Positions 39,740 through 50,471 of a stretch of 64,000 bases of DNA are shown piece by piece. The DNA is taken from contig NC_091663.1 of the NCBI RefSeq assembly GCF_042453785.1, positions 36,539,001 to 36,603,000 on the forward strand, written 5' to 3'. The stretch comes from Malus domestica (taxonomy: Eukaryota; Streptophyta; Magnoliopsida; Rosales; Rosaceae). Positions within the stretch are counted from its first letter, which is position 1, and each line of letters starts with the position of its first letter. The position numbers and the translations under genes were made by a program. The notes beneath the pieces are model-generated. The model ran no database searches. It was given only the letters and a program-made list of their open reading frames with translations, and was not told the DNA's origin.

Positions 39740-40309
39740 GCAAGGTTTTGTGTTGAAGCTTTGTAGGTGAAGCTTTGGTGTTGAAGCTTTCTAGGTGAAG
39801 CTTTGATGGTGAAGCTTTGTAGATGAAGCTTTGTAGATGAAGCTTTCTAGGTGAAGCTTTGATGGTGAAGCTTTGATGGTGAAAGTATGTAGAGGGAGCT
39901 TTCTAGGTGAAGCTGTTTTAGGTGAAGCTTTGTAGGTGAAGCTTTTTTAAGTGAAGCTTTTCGGGTGAAGTTTTTTTTTTTGGGTGAAGCTTTGTGGGTG
40001 AAGCTTTTTAGGTGAAGCTTTGTGGGTGAAGCTTTGGAGGTGAAGCTTTTCGGGTGAAGCTTTTTGGGTGAAGCTTTTTAGGTGAAGCTTTGTGGGTGAA
40101 GCTTTGGAGGTGAAGCTTTTCGGGTGAAGCTTTGTAGATGAAGCTTTCTGGGTGAAGCTTTGATGGTGAAGCTTTGTAGATGAAGCTTTCTGGGTGAAGC
40201 TTTGTAGATGAAGCTTTCTAGGTGAAGCTTTGATGGTGAAGCTTTCTGGGTGAAGCTACGTAGGTGAAGCTTTGTAGATGAAACTTTCTGGGTGAAACTT
40301 TTTGGATGA

Positions 40310-40311
<2 letters not shown>
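39740..40311. repeat. 14-bp minisatellite (GGTGAAGCTTTGTA), about 40 units
   Basis: A long run of 12- to 15-bp variants around GGTGAAGCTTTG, nearly all containing AAGCTT (HindIII site). On the coding strand it lies between the pol end and the 181-bp repeat, in the 3' untranslated region. Open frames through it on either strand are artefacts of the short period. Confidence 0.95.

Positions 40312-40347
<36 letters not shown>
40312..40347. repeat. Poly(T) tract next to the minisatellite
   Basis: More than 30 T with one C, that is poly(A) on the element's coding strand, about 220 bp after the pol stop. Confidence 0.9.
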
Positions 40348-40565
40348 CTTTTTGGCGCTTGACACGGTCTTCATTTGCTTGTTTTGTAGTGACTGTGGAA
40401 GACGGATTGCTTTCTGATTGAGAAGGGTTCCGGCATCGCTTGCTATGAATGTAAAAGAGTGAGGGCTGAGTTGGCTAAATTACCTCTTTATTGAATTCAT
40501 TGCCAAATGGCCTTCATTACATAGGATGCCGAACGGCTATAGCTCAACACTTGTACATCGTGAGT

Positions 40566-43500
40566 CTATTTGTAGTAGTACTTCAAGTGATCAGCGTTCC
40601 ATGGATGGCCAAGGGTCTTGCCATCGGAGTTTCTAAGTGTGTAAGAGCCAGGGCGACTAATGCCAATGACTTCATACGGTCCATCCCAGTTTGGACTAAG
40701 TGTGCCTTCACTCGGGACTCTGTCGCAGAGTAATCTTTTCTTTAAGACCCAGTCTCCTATTTTGAAAGAGCGAGGCTTGACCCTAGAGTCATAATAGTTG
40801 GAGATGCGCTACTTGTAGGCGACATTCCTCAAGTGAGCTTGGTTTCTGTGTTCCTCGACTAAATCCAAGTTGAGGGTGAGTTGTTTGTCATTTTCACTTT
40901 GAATGTAGTTCTGGACTCGGAATGTTGCTTGCTCGAGCTCAACAGGGACAACCGCCTCTGTGCCAAAGGCAAGTGAGAATGGAGTTTCTCCTGTTGAAGT
41001 CCGATATGAAGTGCGATATGACCAAAGAACTTGGGGTACAAATTCTGGCCAACAGCATTTAGCTTTGTCCAAGCTGGTTTTCAAAGTGCGCTTGATTATT
41101 TTGTTGATGGCCTCAACTTGTCCATTAGACTGGGGATGAGCTGGAGAGGCAAAGCATAAGTTGATGTTGAACTTAGAGCAGAACAACCTGAACTTCTTGT
41201 TGTCGAACTGTCGCCCATTGTCAGTGACTATCGCATTGGGAATGCCGAATCTACAAAGGATGTTCTTCCACACGAAGTCTTCTATCTTTGCCTCAGTAAT
41301 GGTTGCCAAGGGTTCTACTTCGGCCCACTTTGTGAAGTAGTCCACTGCAACGACTGCGTAACAGACTTTGCCCTTCCCTGCCGGCATTGGGCCGATCAAA
41401 TCAAGTCCCCACTGGGCGAAGGGCCAAGGGCTGATCATAGGAGTAAGAGGCTCTGGAGGGGAATGAGGAATAGTCGCATATCGTTGACATTTGTCACATG
41501 AGCGGGATACTTTGATGGCATCCTGGTGGAGTGTTGGCCAGTAATATCCTTGGCGAAAAGTCTTGTGTGCTAGGGACCGAGATCCAGCATGATCTCCACA
41601 GACTCCCTCATGTATTTCCCGAAGGACGATTTCCGCCTCGGCAGGCGTAAGACACCTTAAGTATGGCAGGCTAAAACCTCGCTTATAGAGTTGATCATTG
41701 ATGATCAGGTAGCGGGTAGACTTGTATCGAATTTGCTTAGCCTGGACTTTATCATTTGGGAGGGTGCCATGAGCAAGGAAATTATAGATCGGGGTGATCC
41801 AACTATCCCCCTGTTGTAAGTTGCATACTTCTGCGGCCATGGTGTTTGGTGTTACCAACAGTTCGACATGAATTTTTCTTCCAATCTTGTCTTCCACAGC
41901 TGAGGCGATGCGAGCCAGGGCGTCTGCATGACTGTTTGCCACTCGAGGAACTTGGGTGATCTGGTAGTGGAAGTGCTTGAGCAAAAGTTGTGTTTGCGCA
42001 AGATATGCTGCCATGGAGCTGTCCTTAGCATCAAAGTTGTTGGTAACCTGGTTGACCACTAATTGGGAGTCACTGAAAATATCAATTTGTTTAACCCCGA
42101 GGTGTTTGGCCAAACGTAATCCTGCTAGAAGGGCTTCATACTCGGCCTCATTGTTTGATGCCTTGAATTTGAAACGAAGAGCATACTCCATTGCTACTTT
42201 GTCGGGCGTAGTCAAGACTAGTCCCGCTCCACAGCCCTGTTGGTTGGATGAGCCATCAACATACAGACTCCATGCTGAGGTCGTTGATTCTACTTTCTGA
42301 GCTTCCGATGGTAATGAAGCTACTGCTTCAGGTGTAGAAGCAATGTTAACAGGATATGTGAAGTCGGCGATGAAATCTGCTACTACTTGACCTTTTTCAG
42401 CTGGTTTTGGTTGGTAGGAGATGTCAAACTCACCCAATGCTATCGCCCATTTGATCATTCGCCCAGACGTGTCAGGACTCTGGAGTATCTGTCGAAGAGG
42501 GTGATTGGTAAGCACGATGATGGCGTGTGCTTGGAAATAAGGGCGAAGTTTCCGAGCAGACATGACCAATGCTAGAGCTAATTTCTCAATGTTGGAGTAT
42601 CGTGTCTCCGTATCTTGTAGGGCCTTGCTAGCGTAGTAGACGGGCCGTTCGACACCACTGTCCATTCGAATAAGAACAGAACTGACTGCTGAAGCCGAAA
42701 CCGATAGATAGATGATGAGAGTGTCACCAACTTCTGGTTTGGAGAGCAGAGGGGCTTTACTCATGTACTCTTTGAGGTTCCTGAATGCCTTGGCACATTC
42801 CTCCGTCCATGTAATGTACTTCTTATTTCCCTTGAGTGCTTTGAAGAAAGGAGCACATCTGTCTGTGGCCTTAGAGATGAATCTGGTTAAGGCTGCCACC
42901 TTGCCAGTAAGGCTTTGGATGTCTTTTGAAGTTATTGGCTCTTTCATGTCGAGGATTGCTTTGATCTTTTCAGGGTTAGCTTCAATGCCTCGTTGGCTAA
43001 TCATGAAGCCTAAGAATTTGCCAGAGCCCGCGCCGAAGGCACATTTGTTGGGGTTCAACCTCATTCGATACCTCTTTAGAATGGTGAAAGTTTCAGATAG
43101 GTCGGTGATGTGTTGGTCAGCATGTTTGCTTTTGACTAGCATATCATCAACGTAAACTTCCATGTTCTTCCCAATTTGTTCGGCGAACATTGAATTGACC
43201 AGTCTCTGATAAGTTGCTCCTGCATTCTTTAGGCCGAAAGGCATGACTTTATAGCAATATAGTCCCCTGTCAGTAGTGAAGGCCGTGTGTTCTTGGTCTG
43301 AGGGGTTCATGAGGATTTGGTTGTATCCTGAATAAGCGTCCATAAAGCTCAAGAGCTCACACCCTGCCGTAGAGTCTATAAGCCTGTCAATAAGAGGAAG
43401 AGGGAAACTATCTTTCGGACACCCTTTGTTTAGGTCGATGTAGTCAACACACATCCTCCACAAGACCTTTTGAAGCGAAAGACTTTCTTTGGTCGGATTT

Positions 43501-46500
43501 TTCCTAACAAGGACCACATTTGCTACCCATGTCGGGTAATTGACTTCGCGGACAAAGCCTATGCCTTTGAGTTTTTCAACTTCTGCTTTCATTGCCTCGT
43601 ATCGTTCAGCGTCATAAGATCTTCGCTTCTGTCTCACCGGCTTGATCTTGGGGTCAATACTCAAACGATGACAGATGACATTGGGAGAGATGCCTGGCAT
43701 GTCCTCGTATGACCAGGCGAAGACTTCAGTGTTCTCTTTCAAAAAAGATATCAATGCTAACCGAAGGGGTGGTGACAATGTGGTGCCAATATTCACCATG
43801 CGGTCTGGATGATCTCTTGAGATAGGTACCTTCTCCAACTCTTCAGCAGGTTGGGCTTGCTGGGTGAAAGAGTCATCTCGAGGATCATCGGGTTGATTGT
43901 TGCTATCAGGAAGATCCAAGGTCGCTTCATCTAGGCTGGTCTTTGTGACTTGGTCATGTACAGACAGGGTTTCCTTGGGTCCGGGCAAGTGTTGTTGCTT
44001 AACTGAAGTGTTGTAACATGATCGTGCACTAAGCTGATCTCCTCTGATGTAGCCGTTGCCATGGGGGGTTGGAAATTTCATCAACAGCATATGCGTGGAT
44101 ACCATAGCCTTGAGATCATTGATGCCTGTGCGCCCAAAGATGACATTGTATGCCGTTGGGCAGTCAACCACTAGGAAGTTAGTGGTAATGGTAGCCGTGT
44201 AAGGGCCTGTACCAATAGTAAAGGGTAAATGTATGCTCCCTAAGGGTTGCACGATATCACCGGAGAAGCTTATCAGAGGAGAAATCGAGCGATCGAGCAA
44301 GTGTTCAGCTACACTGAGTGCCCTGAAAGCTTCGGCAAACATGATATTGACCGAAGCCCCTGTGTCTACGAGGATTCGTCGAACATCAAAGTTGGCTATG
44401 TGAGCCTCCACGATCAATGGGTCGTTATGAGGGTAGATGATGCCTCTTTCTTCCTCAGGGTAGAAACATATCGGATCCCAGTTAGGTTTTTGATACTTCC
44501 CTCCCCTGATGTCTTCCACGTGAAACACTTGGTGACCAGGCCTCAGACTTCGTTCACTGTTTTTCATGGCCCTATTGGAAGATTCAGATATGGGTGTGCC
44601 GCCGCTTATGGAATATATGACATTCACCTGGCGTTGGTTACGGTTATCCCTTTGAGGGTGAAGAAGGAATTGATCAATTTTTCCTTCTCGTGCCAAAGCT
44701 TCAATACGATCACGGAGGATGATACATTTCTCGCTATCATGGCCGTTATGCTCATGGTAGCAACAAAACATGCCCGCGTTATTCGGGGGCGTGTAATCTG
44801 GGTGCCTCGGCTTTGGCTTTGGTATCAGGTGAGCTATCCTGGGGTAAATGGCCGCGCATGTGGCATTCAAGGGTGTGTATGTCTCATACCTTGGGGTATG
44901 GGGTATCTTGACGCGGGTTTGACCCACTGCATTGACTGCCTGGGGGCGAGCGTTATTGTGGCGATACCCTTGGTTATCGGGATAGTGTCCCTTACTCTTT
45001 TTACTGAAAGGAGAGTGGTGAGGATGGAAATCCTTCCTCTTGCCTTGAAATTGATATGTCTGTTGATTCGGTGAAGCATTATGCAAGGCATGGGGAGGTG
45101 CCACTGCTGTTTGGAAAGTCGAGGTCTTCTCATTTAGGTGAGTCTGGCTTCCACCTCCCACTTGTTGATAAAGGATGGTTGTAGGGGGTTTCTCCTGATA
45201 TGTCTTTGCCTCGGCGGAGGCATGGTTATAAGCCTGCGCCATCACCTCAGAGTAAGTCTTCCAAGTATTGGCATTGATCATGTATTTAAAGAAACAATCA
45301 CGTAGGCCTGCCGTGAAGGCTTTGAGGGCAGTCTTGTCGTCTGCCTCGGCACACCGGGAGTATTCATGGCTGAAGCGGCCAGCATACATACGTAATGACT
45401 CGTCTGGCTTCTGGCGGATAGTGTACAAGTCATCTGCAGAGTGCAAGCGATCGGTTTGGAAAATGTGTTGGGAAACAAATAGTTTCCTCAATTCCTCAAA
45501 TGAGTCTACCGTCTCAGGTGTAAGACGACAATACCAATTTAGAGCTCCGCCAGAGAGGGTGGAGGGGAAGAGAAGACATCGCTCTTCGTCGGTGTGCATC
45601 CGGTATGCCATGGTGGACTCAAAGAGGTTAAGGTGCTCAATCGGGTCCTCTTTTCCAGTATAAAGTTGCAAGCCAAGCTTTTGCTTTGTCTTTGCTTGAA
45701 GGGGGGTGTTGAGGATCCTCCTTGTAAGAGGGCCAGGCCTGTGTTGGTTCCAGTCAGGTATTTCAGCCTGACGTTCAGCCTTCAACTTGTTTACTTCCTC
45801 AAGAAGTTGTAGGACAAGGGGGTCCTGAGCGGAGTTATGTGCCACTGGAGCTTTCTTTCGTAAATCTCCATCTCCTCTTGGAATTAGGAAGGTTTGATCA
45901 AGGGCATGTGATTTTTCCCTGGACTCGCTGTACTGGCTTCCAGGGTATGTCTGTCGGAACACCTCTGAGTCCCCTGTACCCTCATGTCTCTCTAGGACTT
46001 GTTGCCCCTTCCCCAAATTGGTGGCCGGCTCGGGCCGTGGCAGGGGACCGAGTCTCTCAGAAATCCTTGGGTCATTGATCTTTGAGCTTATATGGATGGA
46101 ATTCTCTCGACGTTGCTTCAGGAAATCCCGACAATCGCGAAAGACGGCTTTCGATCCTTCTGCCCCTTCAGCAAAGAGGTGTCTCCCTCCACTTCTCATG
46201 GTTCGGGTCGAAGCAACTGGGTTAAGAGAAGCCTCATGTTGATTATCAAGTCGAGGGGTAATCTGTTCCCTATCAGGGATATCTATGTCGAATGCATGTG
46301 ACCCTCCATGTTGGAGGGCACCCAGTTGATGGTTGACTTCCACGGGGGCAACAAGCTCGCGTGTCTGAGCTTGCCTAGCTTCGTGGAGTGTCTCGAAGAG
46401 CTTCTCATATTGCTCCTGGAGGACCTCATTCCTCATTGCTATCTTGTTGTTCTGAGCTTCCAACTCATCGACTTTAGCTTGAAGAAGAACTCGTTTTCCT

Positions 46501-46574
46501 TCCTTCTTTCGTTGTTTCGCACTATGTGCAAGGGGGGTGTCATTCTGTGTGCTGTGGCTTCCTTCGCTTCCCAT
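40566..46574 (-). CDS. Tat element gag-pol polyprotein, interrupted by one TAG
   Basis: I choose the ATG at 46574 (MGSEGSHST), because frame upstream of it runs through the primer binding site into the LTR. Rough positions after that start: coiled coil 25-65; capsid-like gag around 300-450 (GALNWYCRL near 345); a Cys/His knuckle-like CCYHEHNGHDSEKC near 605; protease ILVDTGASVNIM near 738; reverse transcriptase with YVDD near 1141; RNase H-like YVDGSSNQQGCG near 1443, after the usual RNase H that follows RT; integrase zinc finger ending CDKCQRY near 1695; integrase core with DLIGP, TDNGRQFDN near 1786 and a Glu in NGQVEAINK near 1820. A TAG at 40811-40809 stops the frame after ...LRNVAYK. Without it the frame runs another 80 codons through the integrase GPY module (WDGPYEV) to TAG at 40568-40566. 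Everything else is open. Confidence 0.9.
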
Positions 46575-46659
46575 GTTGGAGAGGGATGCCTGATCAAAAG
46601 AAAGTGTACGAATGATAGAAACCAGCTTGACACAGCTGAAGAGAGTAGGAATAAGTGTC

Positions 46660-46681
46660 GTTTCCCACAGACGGCGCCAAA
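46660..46681 (-). other. Primer binding site of the Tat element
   Basis: Directly after the 5' LTR the minus strand reads TTTGGCGCCGTCTGTGGGAA. TGGCGCCGT matches the complement of the 3' end of plant tRNA-Asp including CCA. The match fails after nine or ten bases, so the primer tRNA is uncertain. Confidence 0.6.
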
Positions 46682-47193
46682 TGTTGATGCACAAAATCAG
46701 CGAAGACTTTGGTACAACAGAAAGTGTCAGGTTTTGTGACCTTCGCTTGGTTGCTTCGGTCACTAGTGAGGATAAGTACGTAAATGAATATAGACAGAGA
46801 AGCAAACACAGGATGTACGTGATTCACCCAGATTGGCTACGTCCACGGAGTAGAGGAGTTCTTATTAGTAGTGAAGGGCTTACACAAGTACAAAGGATCA
46901 AGCTCTCAATTTAGTGAGTTCTTGTGAATGATTTAACACAAATGGCATTAGGCAATATTGTGGGGGAATGACCCCTATTTATAGAAAAACTTGTAGCTTT
47001 GTCACATTGACATGTGTCATGTTATGATTGGTTCTTGATGTCGACACGTGCTGCGCTCTGATTGGCTTCTAATCTTGACACGTGTCGAGTAGTGATTGGC
47101 CTCCTGGTCGGAGGGGAACTCTTCTGGGTCCTTGACAGTATAGCGTTGGCCGGTGCTCGGTAGTTTCGGGATTGGTCAAGTATGGTACAAACA
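46682..47193 (-). promoter_or_regulatory. 5' LTR of the Tat element with TATA box and triplicated 34-bp module
   Basis: On the minus strand the U3 part contains three adjacent 34-bp units (47111-47078, 47077-47044, 47043-47010). Each contains a CANNTG box (CACGTG in two, CATGTG in one) and an ATTGG/CCAAT box. A TATA box (TATAAATA) follows at 46983-46976, about 27 bp further. This is a full promoter layout. CACGTG with ACACGTGTC context is the G-box/ABRE type bound by plant bZIP and bHLH factors. Confidence 0.75.
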
Positions 47194-47345
47194 AGTACTA
47201 CGATTTAATGATATTCATCTTCCCTTGCAAGTGAGAGGTCTTAAGTTCAATTCTCGCCAAAGACGAATTTGAATCACATTATTGCTAGCCCATTGTGAGG
47301 CTAAACCCACACACTTCCTCTTAATGTAGATAATATCGTTTGTTA
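47194..47345 (+). mobile_element. SINE-like repeat next to the Tat element
   Basis: Contains a box-B-like AAGTTCAATTCTCGCC, a tRNA-like ATTTAATGATATTCATC upstream where box A would be, and ends ...GATAATATCGTTTGTT. I recall this as a common apple-type SINE sequence. The AGTAC duplication at 47194-47198 suggests that the Tat element inserted at or near its 5' end, the rest lying left of 34702. Confidence 0.5.
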
Positions 47346-48563
47346 AATAGCCCAAGACTTACAGATCACTATGGCCAAACTTTCGTTTATGTTCGTTCAA
47401 AAGGCCCCACAATCAAGCAGGCATATACAAATACACTCAACAATAAAAATATTACAATAATTTAGAATATGAGAGAATTTCAAACCAAAATGCATGTGTG
47501 GAAACTCAACATCTTATTCACTAAAATATTGGATCACATGTAGAAATCATTTCTCATTAAACCTTGGTCATCTTAGGATTATTTTGGTTGAGCAAATTGC
47601 ACCATGAGTTGAGACGGATATCAATTTATTCTATGCTGGATATATACCCTCTAGATTTGTTTATTTGTTAGATATTTGGTCCTTGGTCCCCATGCCATGC
47701 ATGCTTAAAGCTTTTGCCCTGTTCACTACAAAAAGAATAAAGAGATAAAAAGCTTAAGACAACCACACAGGAACACGATAGATTTCAAACCAAAGTGAGT
47801 GGGAGACTCTTTACTATACTACAATAAATATGTATATCTACATCCCTCACATGCATAATAGAAATAAAAATCTGTACTGTCTACGAAACACTTTAATTTC
47901 TAACCAAAAGATGGAGATATGCATGTTGCTTTTTCTAAAGCATTATGTACCAAATCAAATTGTTGGAACCAACTAATTTGTTGTCACATTAACTAATTAA
48001 AGAGACATGGTAGATAGCTACCATGCATTTTGATTAAGAATTATATCTTTGCGTTTTATTTGTTCCCATATTTTAAACGACGAATTATAGTTACGGAATC
48101 AACAAAGTGTTTATAATATGTCAAAATATATTGGTACATGACATTCCCCTTCAAATAAAATATAACAAGTTGTCAGAACCCTAATCCAGTCTTACCATGA
48201 GTTTGAACTGAAAAGACGAATGTCGTGCACTCATAATTTCTAATTACAACTTGAAAAAGCTTATCATTGCCATAGAAACAAAGATTTCATAAAACAAAAA
48301 TCTACTTAACACATCAGGCTGAGTGAAAAGTAAGATTTAGGTCCTACAAATAACCAAACATTAATTAAGCTATTGGCCTTCTTACGCAAAACCAAAGTAA
48401 ATAAAGCCATGCTTCATATTACAACCCCTTTTATTTCCCCCTACTTTCACCCTTTGAACTATAAGTACATCAAAATTAATCCTGCCTTCCTCCCCCAAGT
48501 ACACACCGTACATACTAACTATATATACGCTACTTCTACATACACCACTCATAATTATAATCT
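47346..48563. other. AT-rich intergenic DNA and HIPP 3' UTR
   Basis: No coding signal. The last part, near 48350-48563, is likely the 3' UTR of the minus-strand HIPP gene. Confidence 0.4.
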
Positions 48564-49745
48564 TCACATAACGTAGCACCCACTTCCATTTTCATTGTTG
48601 ACGGACTTATCTTCATCACCATCATCATCGATAGAATAGGACGGCAGAGGAAACGAGAACCTGCCTGGATGAGAATACGTAGCAGTATGCATGGGATCAG
48701 GAGCGAAGTATGAGCTACTACTTGTACTGGTAGGGTACGCCGTATTGTAACTTAGCCCGTACGTTGGAGGTGGATAGTACATTGATGTTGGGTACGGGCC
48801 GGGGTACGTATGCTGAACTGGTGGGCCAAGATTCATGGAGGCCATCGGCTGAGTCATTTCTGGCCCACCGGCCATATACGGCTCAATACTGCCCACAGGA
48901 GGCGGAGCATTCTCGCCGAGGTTGGCACCACCGCCGGTGGGGGAATTACCATTTTGCGCTTTCTTCTTCTTCTTCTTCTTCTTCTTTTTGGCCCCAGTAC
49001 TTGCACTATTTCCACCACCAGCACCAACAGCAGGACTAGTACCACTTTCTCCACCAGCTTCATTACTCTCGCCACCCTCGGCGTCGGACTCACCGCCGTC
49101 GTCAGCATCATCACCGCCGTCGGTTTTATCCGGTTGATCATGATCACCATCTTGTTCATGGTTATGATCTTCAGGCTGCTTCTCATTGTTATTACTATTA
49201 TTCTTTGATTTCGACTTTTTCGCTTTCTTAACTTCTGGCCAAAGCTCAGCTTGCTTCCCTGACTTCAACAGCTTCTTCAGTAGGGTCTCCGCCTCCACGT
49301 TGCCCGTCACAGTCACCTTGTGCTGCTGCGAATCAATCTCCGTCGTGTAAACCCCTGATCACGTCAATTAATCAAAACACGAACGCACACGAGTGAACAC
49401 ATGTGTTGCAACTAGATAAAATATCAGGACATGTTTAATAACCATTTCGTTTTTAGTTTTTGTGACAGAAACAGAAAAAAGGCATGGCAAGAAGGACGAG
49501 TGAGAAATGAAGGAGAATGTATAAACGTACCTTCAATGTTTTGAAGGACTTTCTTGACCTTCTTCTGGCATCCTCCACAGTGGATTGAGACTTTCAAAAC
49601 CCATGTCTGGAGAACGGAGGAGATGATCAACTTATAATTTGTGAAGAAAAAAACTTGAAAATAATGAGAAAAAGGACAAAAATATTGTACTAATTACCTG
49701 GTATTTTAAGGTTCCAGGAGCTTCTTCAGCTGGTTTTGTTGCCAT
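48564..49745 (-). CDS. Heavy-metal-associated isoprenylated plant protein (HIPP), 304 aa
   Basis: Exons in transcript order: 49745-49698, 49606-49531 and 49354-48564, with GT/AG borders, total 915 bp. The HMA domain spans about residues 17-80, with metal-binding Cys26 and Cys29 in IHCGGCQKKVKK. A long disordered middle follows: Lys/Asn-rich, then Asp/Glu/Gly-rich (DGGDDADDGGESDAEGGE), then a run of 10 Lys (about residue 160-170). The C-terminal part is Pro/Tyr-rich (PGPYPTSMYYPPPTYG). The last four residues, CYVM, form a CaaX box for farnesylation, which would tether the protein to membranes. HIPPs bind metals such as Cd, Cu or Zn and act in metal handling, cold/drought response and plant-pathogen interplay. 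The first intron splits the start from the HMA domain, as in other family members I know. Confidence 0.92.
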
Positions 49746-50312
49746 TGATGAGCGAGAGAGAGAGAGACTGATGAAGTGGGAATAAGGAAAGTGGGGAGCT
49801 TTGAGTGAATGTGTGCTGAGGTTTAAAGAGTGGGAAGAAAGCATCTGGTTTGGTCATGGTGTGGATGCCACGTCAGCTTCCACACCCCAATACACCACTG
49901 CAGATCTAACACGTCATCAAACTCACGTGACCCTCCATGAAGACCCCACTACACCTCAACCAACTGAATTCAACTTCACAAACTCACAAGCTCACTGATT
50001 AAATTTCATATTTTTATCTGAAGGTCATGAAGGCCACGCAGAAGGCTTAATTGCAAAACAATCACGCACAAACGATATGATTATAAATCGGCAAATGAGA
50101 ATATCATTGTATAGGAATGTTAACTTCAACAGTACGGCTCAGTGACATCCATTGACCCACAACATACAGTTCCAGATATCAATCTAATCTCTGCCCGTGA
50201 GGAGAGATGAGAACCTTTTGATGGATGATCAGCTTTGTACTGCATCTTTTTCTATTATAAATAGAATCGGACGGTCTTTATTCTTTTTCAAGGATTTAAT
50301 CATCGATTTTTA
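49746..50312. other. HIPP promoter region and intergenic DNA
   Basis: A (GA)n-rich leader lies directly upstream of the HIPP ATG (49747-49770). No clear TATA box is visible. CACGTGA-type boxes occur near 49925. No further gene. Confidence 0.35.
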
Positions 50313-50471
50313 CGAGTACAGATCTTCTTCGGATCTAAAAAAATAGAACTTAATGATCAAATGATCCGGGCCAAGGGACCCTTCGTTGTAGCCATTAGAT
50401 CAAATTTCAACAGTTCGAATAATTTTATTTTTCAGCTCTGTTTTTTTAGATCCGGAGACGTTCTGTACTCG
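50313..50471. mobile_element. Foldback MITE, 159 bp
   Basis: The left end CGAGTACAGATCTTCTTCGG, then ATCTAAAAAAAT, matches the reverse complement of the right end, CGAGTACAGAACGTCTCCGG, then ATCTAAAAAAAC. Non-coding. Confidence 0.7.

Larger units (their letters stand above)
34702..47193 (-). mobile_element. Complete Tat-lineage Ty3/gypsy LTR retrotransposon, 12.5 kb
   Basis: Two 512-bp LTRs (34702-35213 and 46682-47193) begin TG and end CA, differ at only three positions, and are flanked by a perfect 5-bp duplication AGTAC. The element is in minus orientation, so the 5' LTR is at the right. Internal order from 5' to 3': primer binding site, gag-pol (46574-40566), a poly(A)/14-bp minisatellite block, a 181-bp tandem repeat, an antisense ORF (37324-37998), 63-bp repeats, polypurine tract, 3' LTR. 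One polyprotein with protease, reverse transcriptase, two RNase H-like regions and integrase, plus a very long 3' region, fits the plant Tat lineage. The low LTR divergence means a recent insertion. It carries one in-frame stop (40809-40811). Confidence 0.95.

Noticed and set aside
39740..40311. Possible CRISPR-like array
   Set aside because: Units are contiguous 14-mers without unique spacers, in a plant retrotransposon. It is a minisatellite.
40078..40374. Minus-strand frame of Lys/His/Ser repeats in the minisatellite
   Set aside because: It is a translation of the 14-bp repeat and the poly(A) run, with no independent coding evidence.
45268..45663. Plus-strand open frames across gag-pol
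   Set aside because: They are shadows of the minus-strand polyprotein and match nothing known.
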